From positions 9,605 through 29,522 of the forward strand of contig PAXL01000035.1 in the NCBI GenBank assembly GCA_002714465.1: a stretch of 19,918 bases of DNA. Reading direction: 5' to 3'. Position numbers and translations under genes: made by a program. The stretch is from Gemmatimonadota bacterium. Its GTDB lineage: Bacteria > Latescibacterota > UBA2968. Under the pieces are notes generated by a model. The model saw nothing but the letters and a program-made list of their open reading frames with translations. It had not been told where the DNA came from and searched no databases. Positions 6,151-14,936 of this stretch are shown piece by piece; position 1 is the stretch's first letter, and each line of letters starts with the position of its first letter.

Positions 6151-9100
6151 ATGACGATCCCTGAATTCTCAACGAGGTATCCGACGACAATCACGATGGC
6201 TGCACTAGCCGTGATCCTGCTCGGATACATCTCTGTCGATCGGCTGGGGACGGATCTGCTTCCGGACCTGCATACTCCGGTTATCACTGTCGATCTGCGA
6301 GCGTCGGGCAAGTCGCCTTGGGAGATGGAGGAGCGGTATACGCGCCGGCTCGAACGGGATATCCAGACGATCTCGCAAGTAAAGCGCGTCTATTCGGTGA
6401 CTCGCGCATCGCAGTCGGTGGTGGTGGCAGAGTTCTCGTGGGAAGCGGACATGGACTTCGCGCTTCTGGATGTACAGAAGAAGACGGCCTTTTACGGGAC
6501 GGATGAGGCCATCGAGTCGCTTGACGTGACTCGTGAGGATCCACAGGCTCTTCCCGTGATGCGTGTCGCCGTTCACGGTCAGATTGATCAGGATCGTGTG
6601 GAGATCGACGAGTTGTTCGGTCTTATTGAGACGGTGGTCAAGCCCAACCTAGAGGCGCTGGACGGCGTCGCGTCGGCCGAGATCGAGGGCGGGGCTGAGA
6701 AGGAGGCCCGTATCACCCTCGATCCCTACCTGCTCGAGGCCTTCGGACTGAATGCGGCTAACGTTGCCCGCCGAATTGAGCAGGCGAACCTAGATGTGTC
6801 GGGCGGGATTCTAAAGGACGCGAAGCGATCCTACCAAGTGAAGGGACTTGGACGTCTCAAAAGCCTCGACGACATCCGGGAACTGATCATCGGCGAGAGG
6901 CGCGGGGGATCTGTAAACGAGGTGCAGTTGCGTGTTCCTGTCCGCGTATCAGACGTGGGCGAAGTGGCCCTCACGTATGAGGAGCGGGAGTCGATCTCGC
7001 GGCTCGACGGTATAGAGTGTATCGGGTTGGCTGTGCACAAAGAGGCCGAGGCCAACACCGTGAGTGTCGTTCAGACGGCGGGTGAGGCGCTCGATGATCT
7101 GGATCAGGATCTACAGGAAATCGCGTTCACTGTGGTCGAGAATCAGGCTCGGTTTATCGAGTTGGCGGTGAACGAAGTGAAAGAAGCGGCGATCTACGGG
7201 GGCATTCTCGCTGTCGCCGTGCTGCTCCTGTTCCTCAGAAACTGGGCAGTGACGGCAACGATCGGGCTTGCCATCCCGATTTCGATCCTGGCCACATTTA
7301 CGTTGATGTATTTCGAAGGTCTGACCCTTAACGTGATGTCTCTGGGTGGGTTGGCCTTGGGCGCCGGGATGCTCGTCGACAACGCGATTGTTGTGATCGA
7401 GAACATCTACAGGCATCTCGAAAGCGGCGAAGACGCGATGGAGGCGTCGGCAAGGGGTGCCGGAGAAGTGGGGACGGCTATTCTTGCGTCGACATTGACA
7501 ACGGTATCCGTCTTCCTCCCGATCGTCTACCTCCACGGTTTGGCAGGTGAGCTGTTCAAGGAGCAGGCATGGACAGTGGCGTTCTCGCTCCTTTCCTCGC
7601 TGGCAGTCGCTCTGTCCCTCGTACCGATGATCGCTTCACGGATGTTCCGAGGAAAGAGCGAATCATCGGTCTCGAAAGACTATGCGCCGTTCACTCGATT
7701 CGTAACGTCGGCCCTTGAACGGAAGGGGATGACGTTCGTAGTCGTGTTCGTCGTGCTGATCGTGACAGCCATTACCGGTCGCCGCATCGATGTGATGTTC
7801 ATGCCGCGGGAAGATCAGGGAATCTTCCACATCGCTTTCGCTCTACCTGAAGGGACACGTCTGGAGCTGACCGACGGGGTGGCTCAGCGGATCAAGGATG
7901 TGGTCAGAGCCGTAGGCGGAAACGATGTGATGCACGTGTATGGCCGTGTCGGGGTTGATCCTGCCCAAGTGATGAACGTGGGTGAACCGACCGGCCCCAA
8001 CAGGGGCACGATCTCTGTTCTGCTGGCCGAAGGAGAACGAAGACGTGTGGGTGAGATTGTGAACGCGATCGATTCTCATCTGTCGGAGATGTCGAACGTT
8101 GAGATCAAGTATGAACTGCACGAGAGCCCGCTTGAGACGGTGATGGGAACGCAGACGGCACCCATCGTCGTCGAAATTTCGGGTGAGGACATTGAGGCCC
8201 TCAGGCGACTGACGGGAGATCTGACGAGTCGGATGACGAGTCTGTTGTCCATCTACAACGTCAGGAGCAGCTTTCAGGGTGGTCAGCCCGAACTGGATCT
8301 CGCCCTTCGACTCGATGTGGCGGCCTCATTCGGTCTGACCCCGGATGATCTGATCCGAGATCTCGAGCGGCGTTTGTCCGGTGAGGATGTGGGCGAATTT
8401 TCGGAAGGGCAAAGGGCGCGGACGATTCGCGTCGGGTTCCGTGAGACGGACATGACCGAATTTGATCAGATCCGTGTGGGCACACCGGATGGAAGTATCC
8501 TGACGGTCGGTGATGTGGCGGAACCTAGGATTGTGGAAGGCCCGAGGGAGATCCGACGTGAACGCCAGAGACGGGTCGGCCGTGTAACGGCGTATGTACG
8601 TGAGGCATCGACACTCGGTCAGGCGGTCGAAGAGGTGGACGCCGTGCTGACATCGATTGAGCTTCCTCCGGGGTATCAGGTTTCGATAGGTGGTGAGGAG
8701 CGCGACCGATCCGAGTCGTTCGATAGCCTGATGTTTGCGCTGATTCTGTCGATCATCCTTGTCTACATGGTGATGGCGTCTCTGTTCGAGTCGTTCTTGC
8801 ATCCCTTCACCGTGATGCTGTCACTGCCGCTTGCCGGTGTGGGCGTAGTCATTGGTTTCTTCTTGCTGGCTGAGCCGCTGAGTATCACGGCATTTATCGG
8901 TGTGATCATGTTGGGGGGTATCGCCGTGAACGATTCGATCGTTCTTGTAGACCGGATCAACCAGCTACGGTCGACTTCACAGACCGTGAGGCACGCGATC
9001 GTTCAGGCAGCGAAGGACAGACTGAGACCGATTATGATGACGAGCGCCACGACGGTGCTTGCACTGCTCCCGATGGCGATTGGGCTGGGTGAAGGGGGCG

Positions 9101-9234
9101 AGCTGAGGGCACCTATGGCGATCGCCGTGATCGGGGGGCTGGTGTCGTCGACGTTGATGACGTTGGTGGTGATACCGGTTGTGTACGAGCTGGTGGATGG
9201 GTTGAGGCCCAAGGGGAGAGTGGGTAGTGACTAG
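6151..9234 (+). CDS. RND efflux transporter permease (HAE1/AcrB-like)
   Basis: The 1027-aa inner-membrane pump is of normal AcrB-family length, expected to export hydrophobic or amphiphilic substrates using the proton gradient. It begins with a cytoplasmic stub and first membrane helix (about 12-30), then a large periplasmic porter region starting DLLPDLHTPVITVDL, a helix cluster at about 335-500, a second periplasmic region, and a final helix cluster from about 865 to 1015. The TM4 relay segment reads MLVDNAIVVIEN: Asp410 is kept but the second Asp of AcrB is Asn411. In TM10 the AcrB lysine position is Val926 (GGIAVNDSIVLVD). These changes recur in many HAE1 members with VDN/VNN signatures, so the pump is probably active. 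ATG 6151 has only a weak ribosome binding site and lies 202 bp after the adaptor gene. Substrate cannot be deduced. Confidence 0.95.
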   Translation: MTIPEFSTRYPTTITMAALAVILLGYISVDRLGTDLLPDLHTPVITVDLRASGKSPWEMEERYTRRLERDIQTISQVKRVYSVTRASQSVVVAEFSWEADMDFALLDVQKKTAFYGTDEAIESLDVTREDPQALPVMRVAVHGQIDQDRVEIDELFGLIETVVKPNLEALDGVASAEIEGGAEKEARITLDPYLLEAFGLNAANVARRIEQANLDVSGGILKDAKRSYQVKGLGRLKSLDDIRELIIGERRGGSVNEVQLRVPVRVSDVGEVALTYEERESISRLDGIECIGLAVHKEAEANTVSVVQTAGEALDDLDQDLQEIAFTVVENQARFIELAVNEVKEAAIYGGILAVAVLLLFLRNWAVTATIGLAIPISILATFTLMYFEGLTLNVMSLGGLALGAGMLVDNAIVVIENIYRHLESGEDAMEASARGAGEVGTAILASTLTTVSVFLPIVYLHGLAGELFKEQAWTVAFSLLSSLAVALSLVPMIASRMFRGKSESSVSKDYAPFTRFVTSALERKGMTFVVVFVVLIVTAITGRRIDVMFMPREDQGIFHIAFALPEGTRLELTDGVAQRIKDVVRAVGGNDVMHVYGRVGVDPAQVMNVGEPTGPNRGTISVLLAEGERRRVGEIVNAIDSHLSEMSNVEIKYELHESPLETVMGTQTAPIVVEISGEDIEALRRLTGDLTSRMTSLLSIYNVRSSFQGGQPELDLALRLDVAASFGLTPDDLIRDLERRLSGEDVGEFSEGQRARTIRVGFRETDMTEFDQIRVGTPDGSILTVGDVAEPRIVEGPREIRRERQRRVGRVTAYVREASTLGQAVEEVDAVLTSIELPPGYQVSIGGEERDRSESFDSLMFALILSIILVYMVMASLFESFLHPFTVMLSLPLAGVGVVIGFFLLAEPLSITAFIGVIMLGGIAVNDSIVLVDRINQLRSTSQTVRHAIVQAAKDRLRPIMMTSATTVLALLPMAIGLGEGGELRAPMAIAVIGGLVSSTLMTLVVIPVVYELVDGLRPKGRVGSD

Positions 9235-9287
9235 TCGGTGGTGCTTGGGAGAAGCTGGTAGCTCTTAGGTGGTGAAAAAGGCGAACG

Positions 9288-9310
9288 TGCCCGGCATCTT
9301 GTGCCGGGCA
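9288..9310 (+). repeat. Perfect 9-bp hairpin after the first RND gene
   Basis: TGCCCGGCA (9288-9296) and TGCCGGGCA (9302-9310) pair perfectly around a 5-nt loop, 53 bp after the first RND stop. It is stable and GC-rich but has no T-tract, so a REP-like, mRNA-stability or partial-termination role is more likely than full termination. Confidence 0.6.
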
Positions 9311-9372
9311 GCAAACCAGGAGAAGCGTCGGGCTGATCTTCACCCGAAACGCTGTCAGAGGCAAACCAGGAG
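9311..9372 (+). repeat. 12-bp direct repeat flanking a second hairpin
   Basis: GCAAACCAGGAG occurs at 9311-9322 and again at 9361-9372, 50 bp apart. Between the copies, AGCGTCGGG (9324-9332) pairs with CCCG-AA-ACGCT (9343-9353) with a two-base bulge. Each copy contains an AGGAG, but no start codon at suitable spacing opens a convincing ORF. Confidence 0.5.
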
Positions 9373-9384
9373 TACAGCATTTAG

Positions 9385-9410
9385 CCCTCTCCCTTTGGAC
9401 CGGGAGAGGG
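9385..9410 (+). repeat. Perfect 9-bp hairpin just before the RND-ABC fusion gene
   Basis: CCCTCTCCC (9385-9393) and GGGAGAGGG (9402-9410) pair perfectly around an 8-nt loop. The right arm is a purine-rich, ribosome-binding-site-like tract 19 nt before the ATG at 9430. Folding could therefore limit translation of the fusion gene; this is inference. Confidence 0.55.
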
Positions 9411-9429
9411 ATGACTTGTATGTGTATTT

Positions 9430-12400
9430 ATGCGGATATCTGATCTCCCTATAAAGCGGCCGGTGACGACAGCGATGCTGTTTGCGGCGCTCAGTCTGCT
9501 CGGTCTGATTTCGCAGGTACGGCTGCCAGTCGAGCTGCTGCCCGAGGTTATTTATCCGGAAGTGTTTGTCTCGGTGATCCTGCGAGGGACGAGTCCCGAA
9601 CAGGTGGAGAGGGACCTCGTAGTTCCGATCGAAGGTGAGATTGGGAAGCTTGACGGTGTCGTGGAGATGACGTCCACGTCGATGGCGAACCGAGGGATGA
9701 TCCGCGTCTCCTACTCACCGGACACAGACATGAAGTTCGCGCTGCTGCAGATCCAGTCTAGGGTAGCAAAGCTGCAGCCGCTGTTCCCGCCTCGCACCCA
9801 GCTTGTGGTGCAGAGATTCGATACATCAGATATCAGTTCGCGTGTGATGAACCTTCAGGTTCTGGGTGAGGCCGATCTGGATTGGCTGAGGGATTTCGCG
9901 GAGAACGAGATTCGTCCGGAGCTTGAAGCTGTCGATGGCGTGGTGAACGCGGGTGTGCAGGGCGGACGGCAACGGTCAGTGGCCATCGTGGCGGATCCCG
10001 TGATTCTGGAAGCTCACGATCTCACGCTCAACGATATCAACACACGGCTCGAGCGATACAACCGTCCCCGCGCGTCGCTCGGACAGATCTACGACGGTAC
10101 ACGTGTTCTTCCGGTTAGTGTTCAGACACAGTTCACGGATCTCGCTTCGATCCGGGAGGTGGTGCTCAAGCCGGAGATTCCGCTGACTGTTGGCGATGTC
10201 GCGCGAGTCTATCCTGGCGTGCAAAGACGGACGGACATCTCCCGCGTCAACGGCAAGGCCTCCGTCGGAATCCAGATCCTAAAAGAGGATGAGGCCAATC
10301 TTCTGGATGTTTCGGCCGGCGTCGAAGATGCTGTGGAAAGGCTGAACGACGACTATGCTTCGGAGGGTATCGAGCTGGTTGTGACGAACAGCCAAGCGGA
10401 TATTATGGCGGAGGCGCTCGACACGCTCAAGCAGGCGGCTGTCGTCGGTGTGATACTGGGTCTAGCCGTCCTATTCCTGTTTCTCCGCACGCTCCGGTTT
10501 GTAGCCGTTCTGCTTCTCGCGATTCCCACATCGCTGCTCCTGGCATTCAACCTGTTCTACGCGTTCGGTCTTTCGATGAACGTCCTGTCGCTGTGCGGTC
10601 TCGCATTGGCGATGGGGATGCTGGCCGACAACAGCATCGTGGTGATGGAGAGCATCTTCAAGAAATTTGAGCGGGGCAAGTCACCCGAGGAGGCGGCACA
10701 AGCAGGCACGAGAGATGTCGGGAGAGCCGTGGTTGCAGCAACGGCTACGACGGTCGTCGTGTTTCTCCCTGTGGTGTTCATCACGAGCGACTTCCAAGAT
10801 GTGCTGACCGAACTGGCGCTGTCGATTACGTTCCCCGTTCTCGCTTCGCTTGTCGTCGCCCTTCTGCTGGTTCCTGCACTAGCAACGAGAACGCTGAATG
10901 CGCAGATCACACCTCCTCTGGATACCGGTCTACTGATCGAGAAGTATACGATGCTCCTGAAGGCTTGTCTGCGTCATCCGGCCCGTCTCTCGATCGGGAT
11001 CGGTTTGGCCTTCCTTGTCACGCTTGGTCTGTCCTTCTTCTTCATGCTTCAGCAGGAGGCGGTCCGAGAGGAGTCGCAGTTCATAGTCTATGTGGACACA
11101 CCGGAAGGAACGACGCTCGAAGCCACCGACGAAGCAGTCGCGCAAGTTGAGGTGATGGTGAGAGAGCTGCCCGGAGTGGACCGGTTTACGGCGACTGCCG
11201 AGGAGGGGCTCGGCAGCGTGACCGTGATGCTGAAGGACAGGTCAGAGCGTGAGGATGGGCTATCTCTCGACGACGTCAAAGCGAAGCTCGATGAAAAGCT
11301 GGACTCTTTCAACGCCGGTGTCGCCTCCTATGACGCCCCAATCACAGGTGGTTTCGGCGGTGGTGGACGTGGTGGACGTGGTGGCGGTGGTAGACGTCGA
11401 GGCGGTGGTGGGTTCAGCCTGCAGACGGGACAGGCCTCAGAAGAGGCGGTGATCCGCGGGTACGACTTCACGGTCCTAAGGATGGTCGCCGACGATCTGT
11501 CCTACCGTCTCGAAGATATGGATGAGATCGATGCGAATAGCGTGCGGGCAGATGTCGAACGGAGTTCGCCCGAGCTTGAGATTATTCCTGACCCGATTGC
11601 CCTGTTCGATCGGCGGCTCGAAACCACGAATGTGTTGTCTGCTGTCGAGTCGGCGAACCCGGAAGGTTTTCAGACTCGCGTCGCCTACTTGAATCCAGAT
11701 GGCACGGAGACACCGATCGATCTTCGAACGACTGAAGACCCGGATGCCGATGGGCCTGGCCTCGTGGGTATCCGAACGATTCCTGTGCAGACGCTTGGTG
11801 GGCAGTTCACACCTCTTGAAGAGCTGGCTCGTGTGCGCACGAACGAGGGTCGGAGCACGATCATCCGGACAGATCAGTCGCGACGGATTTCGGTGCAGTA
11901 TCGTTTTACGGAGGATGTCGCCGAGTCCCAAGTACTCCTAGACAGTGCACGGGAGCGAGTCCGGGCTGCCGTTCAAGATATGGTGATACCGGCGGGGGGG
12001 ACGGGGGAGCTGATTTCGGCCGATACAGATACGATTTACTACTGGATGATGGCGATAGCCGGGCTCCTCATCTACATGATCCTGGCCTCGCTGTTTGAGT
12101 CCCTTTCAGCGCCGTTGATCGTGTTCGGAACGCTCCCGACGGCCGTGGTGGGGTCCTGTTGGGCCCTGATGCTGACCGATACGGGTCTCACCTCGCAGGC
12201 CGGTCCTATGGCTTTGCTCGGATTCGTTGTGCTCCTCGGTATTGCCGTGAACAACGGGATCATCCTGATTGACTCGATCGGATCGCTCCGATCCCGACGC
12301 GGTTTCCGACGATCTCGAGCAGTTCTTGTGGCAGGCCGGTCGCGTGTGAGGCCGATCTTGATGACATCGGCTACTACGCTGCTAGGTGTGCTTCCGCTGT

Positions 12401-14142
12401 CGCTCGAGATGGGTGGCGATTTCGAGATCTGGCCTCCCTTCGCTATCACCGTCCTCGGCGGTCTGGCGGTCTCCATGCTGTCCACGCTGCTGTTTATCCC
12501 CGTGGCCTATGTCGGGATCGATCGAATGAAGGCCTGGCTGGTCGAGATCGGGTGGCCGGGAATCTTGCTGGCGACTCTGATGACTGCCGGTGGTGCCTAC
12601 TGGGTCGACGAGCGATACTCGAGCTGGTTCTGGACGGGTCTGTCCGTGTTGCCGTTCTGGCTGGCGTTCCTGACGGTCGTACGGGCCGGTCTACACGTCC
12701 ACAGGAGCAGGCAGGCGAGCGCCGTTCAGATCGATTCGGTTGATCGGCTGGAGTTCAGGACGCTGACCAAGATCTACGGCGCACCCGGACGCCTCCGACG
12801 GGAATGGGCGCGGTTCGAGAGAAGGGCGGACCGTCTGGGTGTTTCCCGTATTGATCTAGAGGATGCAGCATCCGTTCGCCAGAGCTTTCAATGGAAGATC
12901 CCGCTGCTCGTGCTGCTCGGGTTCTTCCACGTCTACCTAGAGGATCCCTTGTGGCTTTTCCTCTTAATGGCTCTGACGTGGGCTTATCTGAGGCACCTTG
13001 GGATGTGTCTGCTTAGCCTGTGTGTGCACACTCGACCTAATTCTGACCGGATCGAGCGAATGTGGAGATGGATCCTGCCGTTAGCGTTCTTCTTGGCCGT
13101 TCACTTCAGGATTCAGACGCTCTCCGTGACGATCGCTTCAGTTGTCCTGTTTCTGGCGATCATCCTGACGTTTATCCTCGCCGATCGCGTTCGTGACGGT
13201 CGCATCGATCCGGAAAGGATCTCTGGACGAGTCGGGTGGTTGAGGAGGGGTCTGTACAAAAGCGCCGCATCCGTGCCCCTGATAGGCGTGCAGACGCCAC
13301 CCTTCCAAGCACTGGCCGGTGTCAGCCTGTCCATCGAGAAGGGAATGTTCGGTCTGCTGGGTCCGAATGGTGCTGGAAAGACGACGCTAATGAGGATTCT
13401 AACGCAGGTTCTCGAACCGAGCTATGGGTCGGTCCTCGTTAACGGACGGAACTTGTCCGAGCTTCGGACAACGAACGGGCTGATCGGATACCTGCCCCAA
13501 CACTTCGGGCTCTACAATCACCTGACGGCCGGACAGTATCTGACCTACCGAGCCCTTCTGGAAGGGTTCCGAAAAGAGGCCGAGCGTTCGCGTCGAGTGC
13601 AAGAAATCCTGGAAGAAGTGAATCTCTTCGACCGGATCGACGACCAAATCGGAACGTTCTCGGGCGGTATGCGTCAGCGGGTCGGGATTGCACAAACTCT
13701 GCTGCATCAGCCGCAGATTATCGTCGTGGATGAACCGACGGCCGGGCTGGATCCGATTGAGCGAATTCGTTTCCGAAACCTGCTTGCGCGACTGAGCCAA
13801 GATCGTGTGGTTCTTTTCTCCACCCACATCGTGGAGGACATATCTGGAAGCTGTAACCAGCTGGCTGTGCTGAACCGGGGACAGCTGCTGTATCACGGGG
13901 CGCCCGATGCCATGCGCGCCGTGGCACACGGAAAGGTCTGGGAAGCCTTGATTCCTGAGGTGGAGTTCGAGAGACGGGAGTCCTCGCTCGAGCTGATCAC
14001 ACACGTGCGATCGCCAGGCGGTATTCGCGCTCGTTTCTTGGCCGAGTCGTGTCCTGACGGAATCGACGGGACATCGCCTTCGCCGAACCTCGAAGACGCG
14101 TATGTCTGTCTCCTGAGGAAGGGCCTGTCGTGGGCAGCCTAA
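9430..14142 (+). CDS. RND transporter fused to a C-terminal ABC ATPase domain
   Basis: One uninterrupted frame encodes 1570 aa. Residues 1-1032 form a full HAE1-type RND pump (MRISDLPIKRPVTTAM start; relay LADNSIVVMES with Asp400/Asn401; GIAVNNGIILID with Val940). A Gly/Arg-rich insert (640-661) lies in the second periplasmic loop. Residues 1033-1100 add about two helices. LTKIYG (1112-1117, A-loop Tyr1116) then looks like the first strand of an ABC domain, followed by about 170 residues with about four helices. The ABC domain resumes at FQALAGVSLSIEKG (1292-1305): Walker A GPNGAGKTT 1311-1319 (Lys1317), signature FSGGM 1410-1414, Walker B Asp1434-Glu1435, switch His1466, PNLEDAYV near the end. 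Motifs are intact, so ATP hydrolysis is expected. Twelve RND helices plus even numbers of added ones keep the ATPase cytoplasmic. ATG 9430 is the first start after an in-frame stop at 9412. The permease gene at 14130 overlaps it by 13 bp and is the probable partner. Confidence 0.93.
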   Translation: MRISDLPIKRPVTTAMLFAALSLLGLISQVRLPVELLPEVIYPEVFVSVILRGTSPEQVERDLVVPIEGEIGKLDGVVEMTSTSMANRGMIRVSYSPDTDMKFALLQIQSRVAKLQPLFPPRTQLVVQRFDTSDISSRVMNLQVLGEADLDWLRDFAENEIRPELEAVDGVVNAGVQGGRQRSVAIVADPVILEAHDLTLNDINTRLERYNRPRASLGQIYDGTRVLPVSVQTQFTDLASIREVVLKPEIPLTVGDVARVYPGVQRRTDISRVNGKASVGIQILKEDEANLLDVSAGVEDAVERLNDDYASEGIELVVTNSQADIMAEALDTLKQAAVVGVILGLAVLFLFLRTLRFVAVLLLAIPTSLLLAFNLFYAFGLSMNVLSLCGLALAMGMLADNSIVVMESIFKKFERGKSPEEAAQAGTRDVGRAVVAATATTVVVFLPVVFITSDFQDVLTELALSITFPVLASLVVALLLVPALATRTLNAQITPPLDTGLLIEKYTMLLKACLRHPARLSIGIGLAFLVTLGLSFFFMLQQEAVREESQFIVYVDTPEGTTLEATDEAVAQVEVMVRELPGVDRFTATAEEGLGSVTVMLKDRSEREDGLSLDDVKAKLDEKLDSFNAGVASYDAPITGGFGGGGRGGRGGGGRRRGGGGFSLQTGQASEEAVIRGYDFTVLRMVADDLSYRLEDMDEIDANSVRADVERSSPELEIIPDPIALFDRRLETTNVLSAVESANPEGFQTRVAYLNPDGTETPIDLRTTEDPDADGPGLVGIRTIPVQTLGGQFTPLEELARVRTNEGRSTIIRTDQSRRISVQYRFTEDVAESQVLLDSARERVRAAVQDMVIPAGGTGELISADTDTIYYWMMAIAGLLIYMILASLFESLSAPLIVFGTLPTAVVGSCWALMLTDTGLTSQAGPMALLGFVVLLGIAVNNGIILIDSIGSLRSRRGFRRSRAVLVAGRSRVRPILMTSATTLLGVLPLSLEMGGDFEIWPPFAITVLGGLAVSMLSTLLFIPVAYVGIDRMKAWLVEIGWPGILLATLMTAGGAYWVDERYSSWFWTGLSVLPFWLAFLTVVRAGLHVHRSRQASAVQIDSVDRLEFRTLTKIYGAPGRLRREWARFERRADRLGVSRIDLEDAASVRQSFQWKIPLLVLLGFFHVYLEDPLWLFLLMALTWAYLRHLGMCLLSLCVHTRPNSDRIERMWRWILPLAFFLAVHFRIQTLSVTIASVVLFLAIILTFILADRVRDGRIDPERISGRVGWLRRGLYKSAASVPLIGVQTPPFQALAGVSLSIEKGMFGLLGPNGAGKTTLMRILTQVLEPSYGSVLVNGRNLSELRTTNGLIGYLPQHFGLYNHLTAGQYLTYRALLEGFRKEAERSRRVQEILEEVNLFDRIDDQIGTFSGGMRQRVGIAQTLLHQPQIIVVDEPTAGLDPIERIRFRNLLARLSQDRVVLFSTHIVEDISGSCNQLAVLNRGQLLYHGAPDAMRAVAHGKVWEALIPEVEFERRESSLELITHVRSPGGIRARFLAESCPDGIDGTSPSPNLEDAYVCLLRKGLSWAA
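14114..14123 (+). promoter_or_regulatory. Ribosome binding site within the fusion gene for the GTG-started permease
   Basis: The purine-rich stretch GAGGAAGGG (14115-14123) lies about 6 nt before the GTG at 14130 and is read within the last codons of the fusion gene. It supports the GTG start and translational coupling across the 13-bp overlap. Confidence 0.55.
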
Positions 14143-14855
14143 CCTACAAGGATCTTTGGCAGTCGTCTATCGCGATGGTGGTACTGAGCCTACGTATCGT
14201 ATTCCACCGGAAGCTGCGGTTCGGCGTGTTCGGCGTGCTCGGTTACTATGCGATCCTGTATGCGATCATGACGTTCAACCCGAGCGACGGGTTCAGTGTA
14301 GAAGATGCGCTAAATATTCTGGTCCAGATTCCGATTGCGGCGCTGGCGGTCTACCTGAGCATGGATCTAGTGGCTTTGGAGCGGGACCGGGAAACACTCG
14401 AGACGTTGTTTAGTACTGCATCGACACACTACAACATCTGGATTGTCCGGCTGACGGCGCTGCACGGGATCTTGGTTGCCTCGTCGCTGGTAATGAGTGG
14501 CTTGTCCTACATCCTGTTTGCCGAATTCCCGTTCGTACTCGGCGGGCTGAATGCGTTCGTGCCGGCCTATATGATTGCGAACCTCACGTTCTACTTCGCA
14601 GTCTCCGTACGAAGCAGCAACGCCGCAGGCATGCTTGCGATCGGCTGCCTGCTGCTGGTCCTGATGTTCGGGTCGAACCTCACGAACCAGGGTTACAACC
14701 CATTGATTAACCCGTTCAACATCCCGAACAATGTCGATCTCACGATATGGGAGGATACAGTCCTTCTGAATCGGGTTTCCGTGATCGGAATAGGAGTCCT
14801 GCTCTTGTATCTGGGTCTTCGGAAGATGGAAAGGCGAGAACGGCTTCTGACGTAG
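14130..14855 (+). CDS. Small ABC-2-type transporter permease
   Basis: The 241-aa integral membrane protein has about six helices (approximately 31-49, 60-80, 108-130, 137-160, 165-183, 215-231) and little periplasmic mass. The first cytoplasmic loop contains ALERDRETLETLFSTAST (82-99), matching the ERxxGTLExLLSTP-like loop of ABC-2 permeases just after the second helix. It begins at GTG 14130, overlaps the RND-ABC fusion gene by 13 bp and has a purine-rich ribosome binding site. The coupling implies matched production with the fusion protein, whose ATPase domain is the natural partner. It is shorter than the permease part of the 1510 gene and not obviously a recent copy. The charged MERRERLLT tail is cytoplasmic. 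The family call is moderately firm; export direction and substrate are unknown. Confidence 0.82.
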   Translation: MGSLTYKDLWQSSIAMVVLSLRIVFHRKLRFGVFGVLGYYAILYAIMTFNPSDGFSVEDALNILVQIPIAALAVYLSMDLVALERDRETLETLFSTASTHYNIWIVRLTALHGILVASSLVMSGLSYILFAEFPFVLGGLNAFVPAYMIANLTFYFAVSVRSSNAAGMLAIGCLLLVLMFGSNLTNQGYNPLINPFNIPNNVDLTIWEDTVLLNRVSVIGIGVLLLYLGLRKMERRERLLT

Positions 14856-14936
14856 TCGGAAATTTTTGGAAAAATCAGGCCTTCGATTAACTAGATCAGG
14901 GTCTGTTCGTGCCGGCAAGTAAGCGGATACTGACTC

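Noticed and set aside
9288..9410. Rho-independent terminator between the two RND genes
   Set aside because: Stems are strong but none is followed by a T-run, so termination was not called.
9430..14142. Fusion as a frameshift or missed-stop artefact
   Set aside because: The frame is open throughout, added helices are even in number, ABC motifs are intact and the downstream gene is coupled by overlap, so a real fusion is more likely; read-level confirmation is still not possible here.
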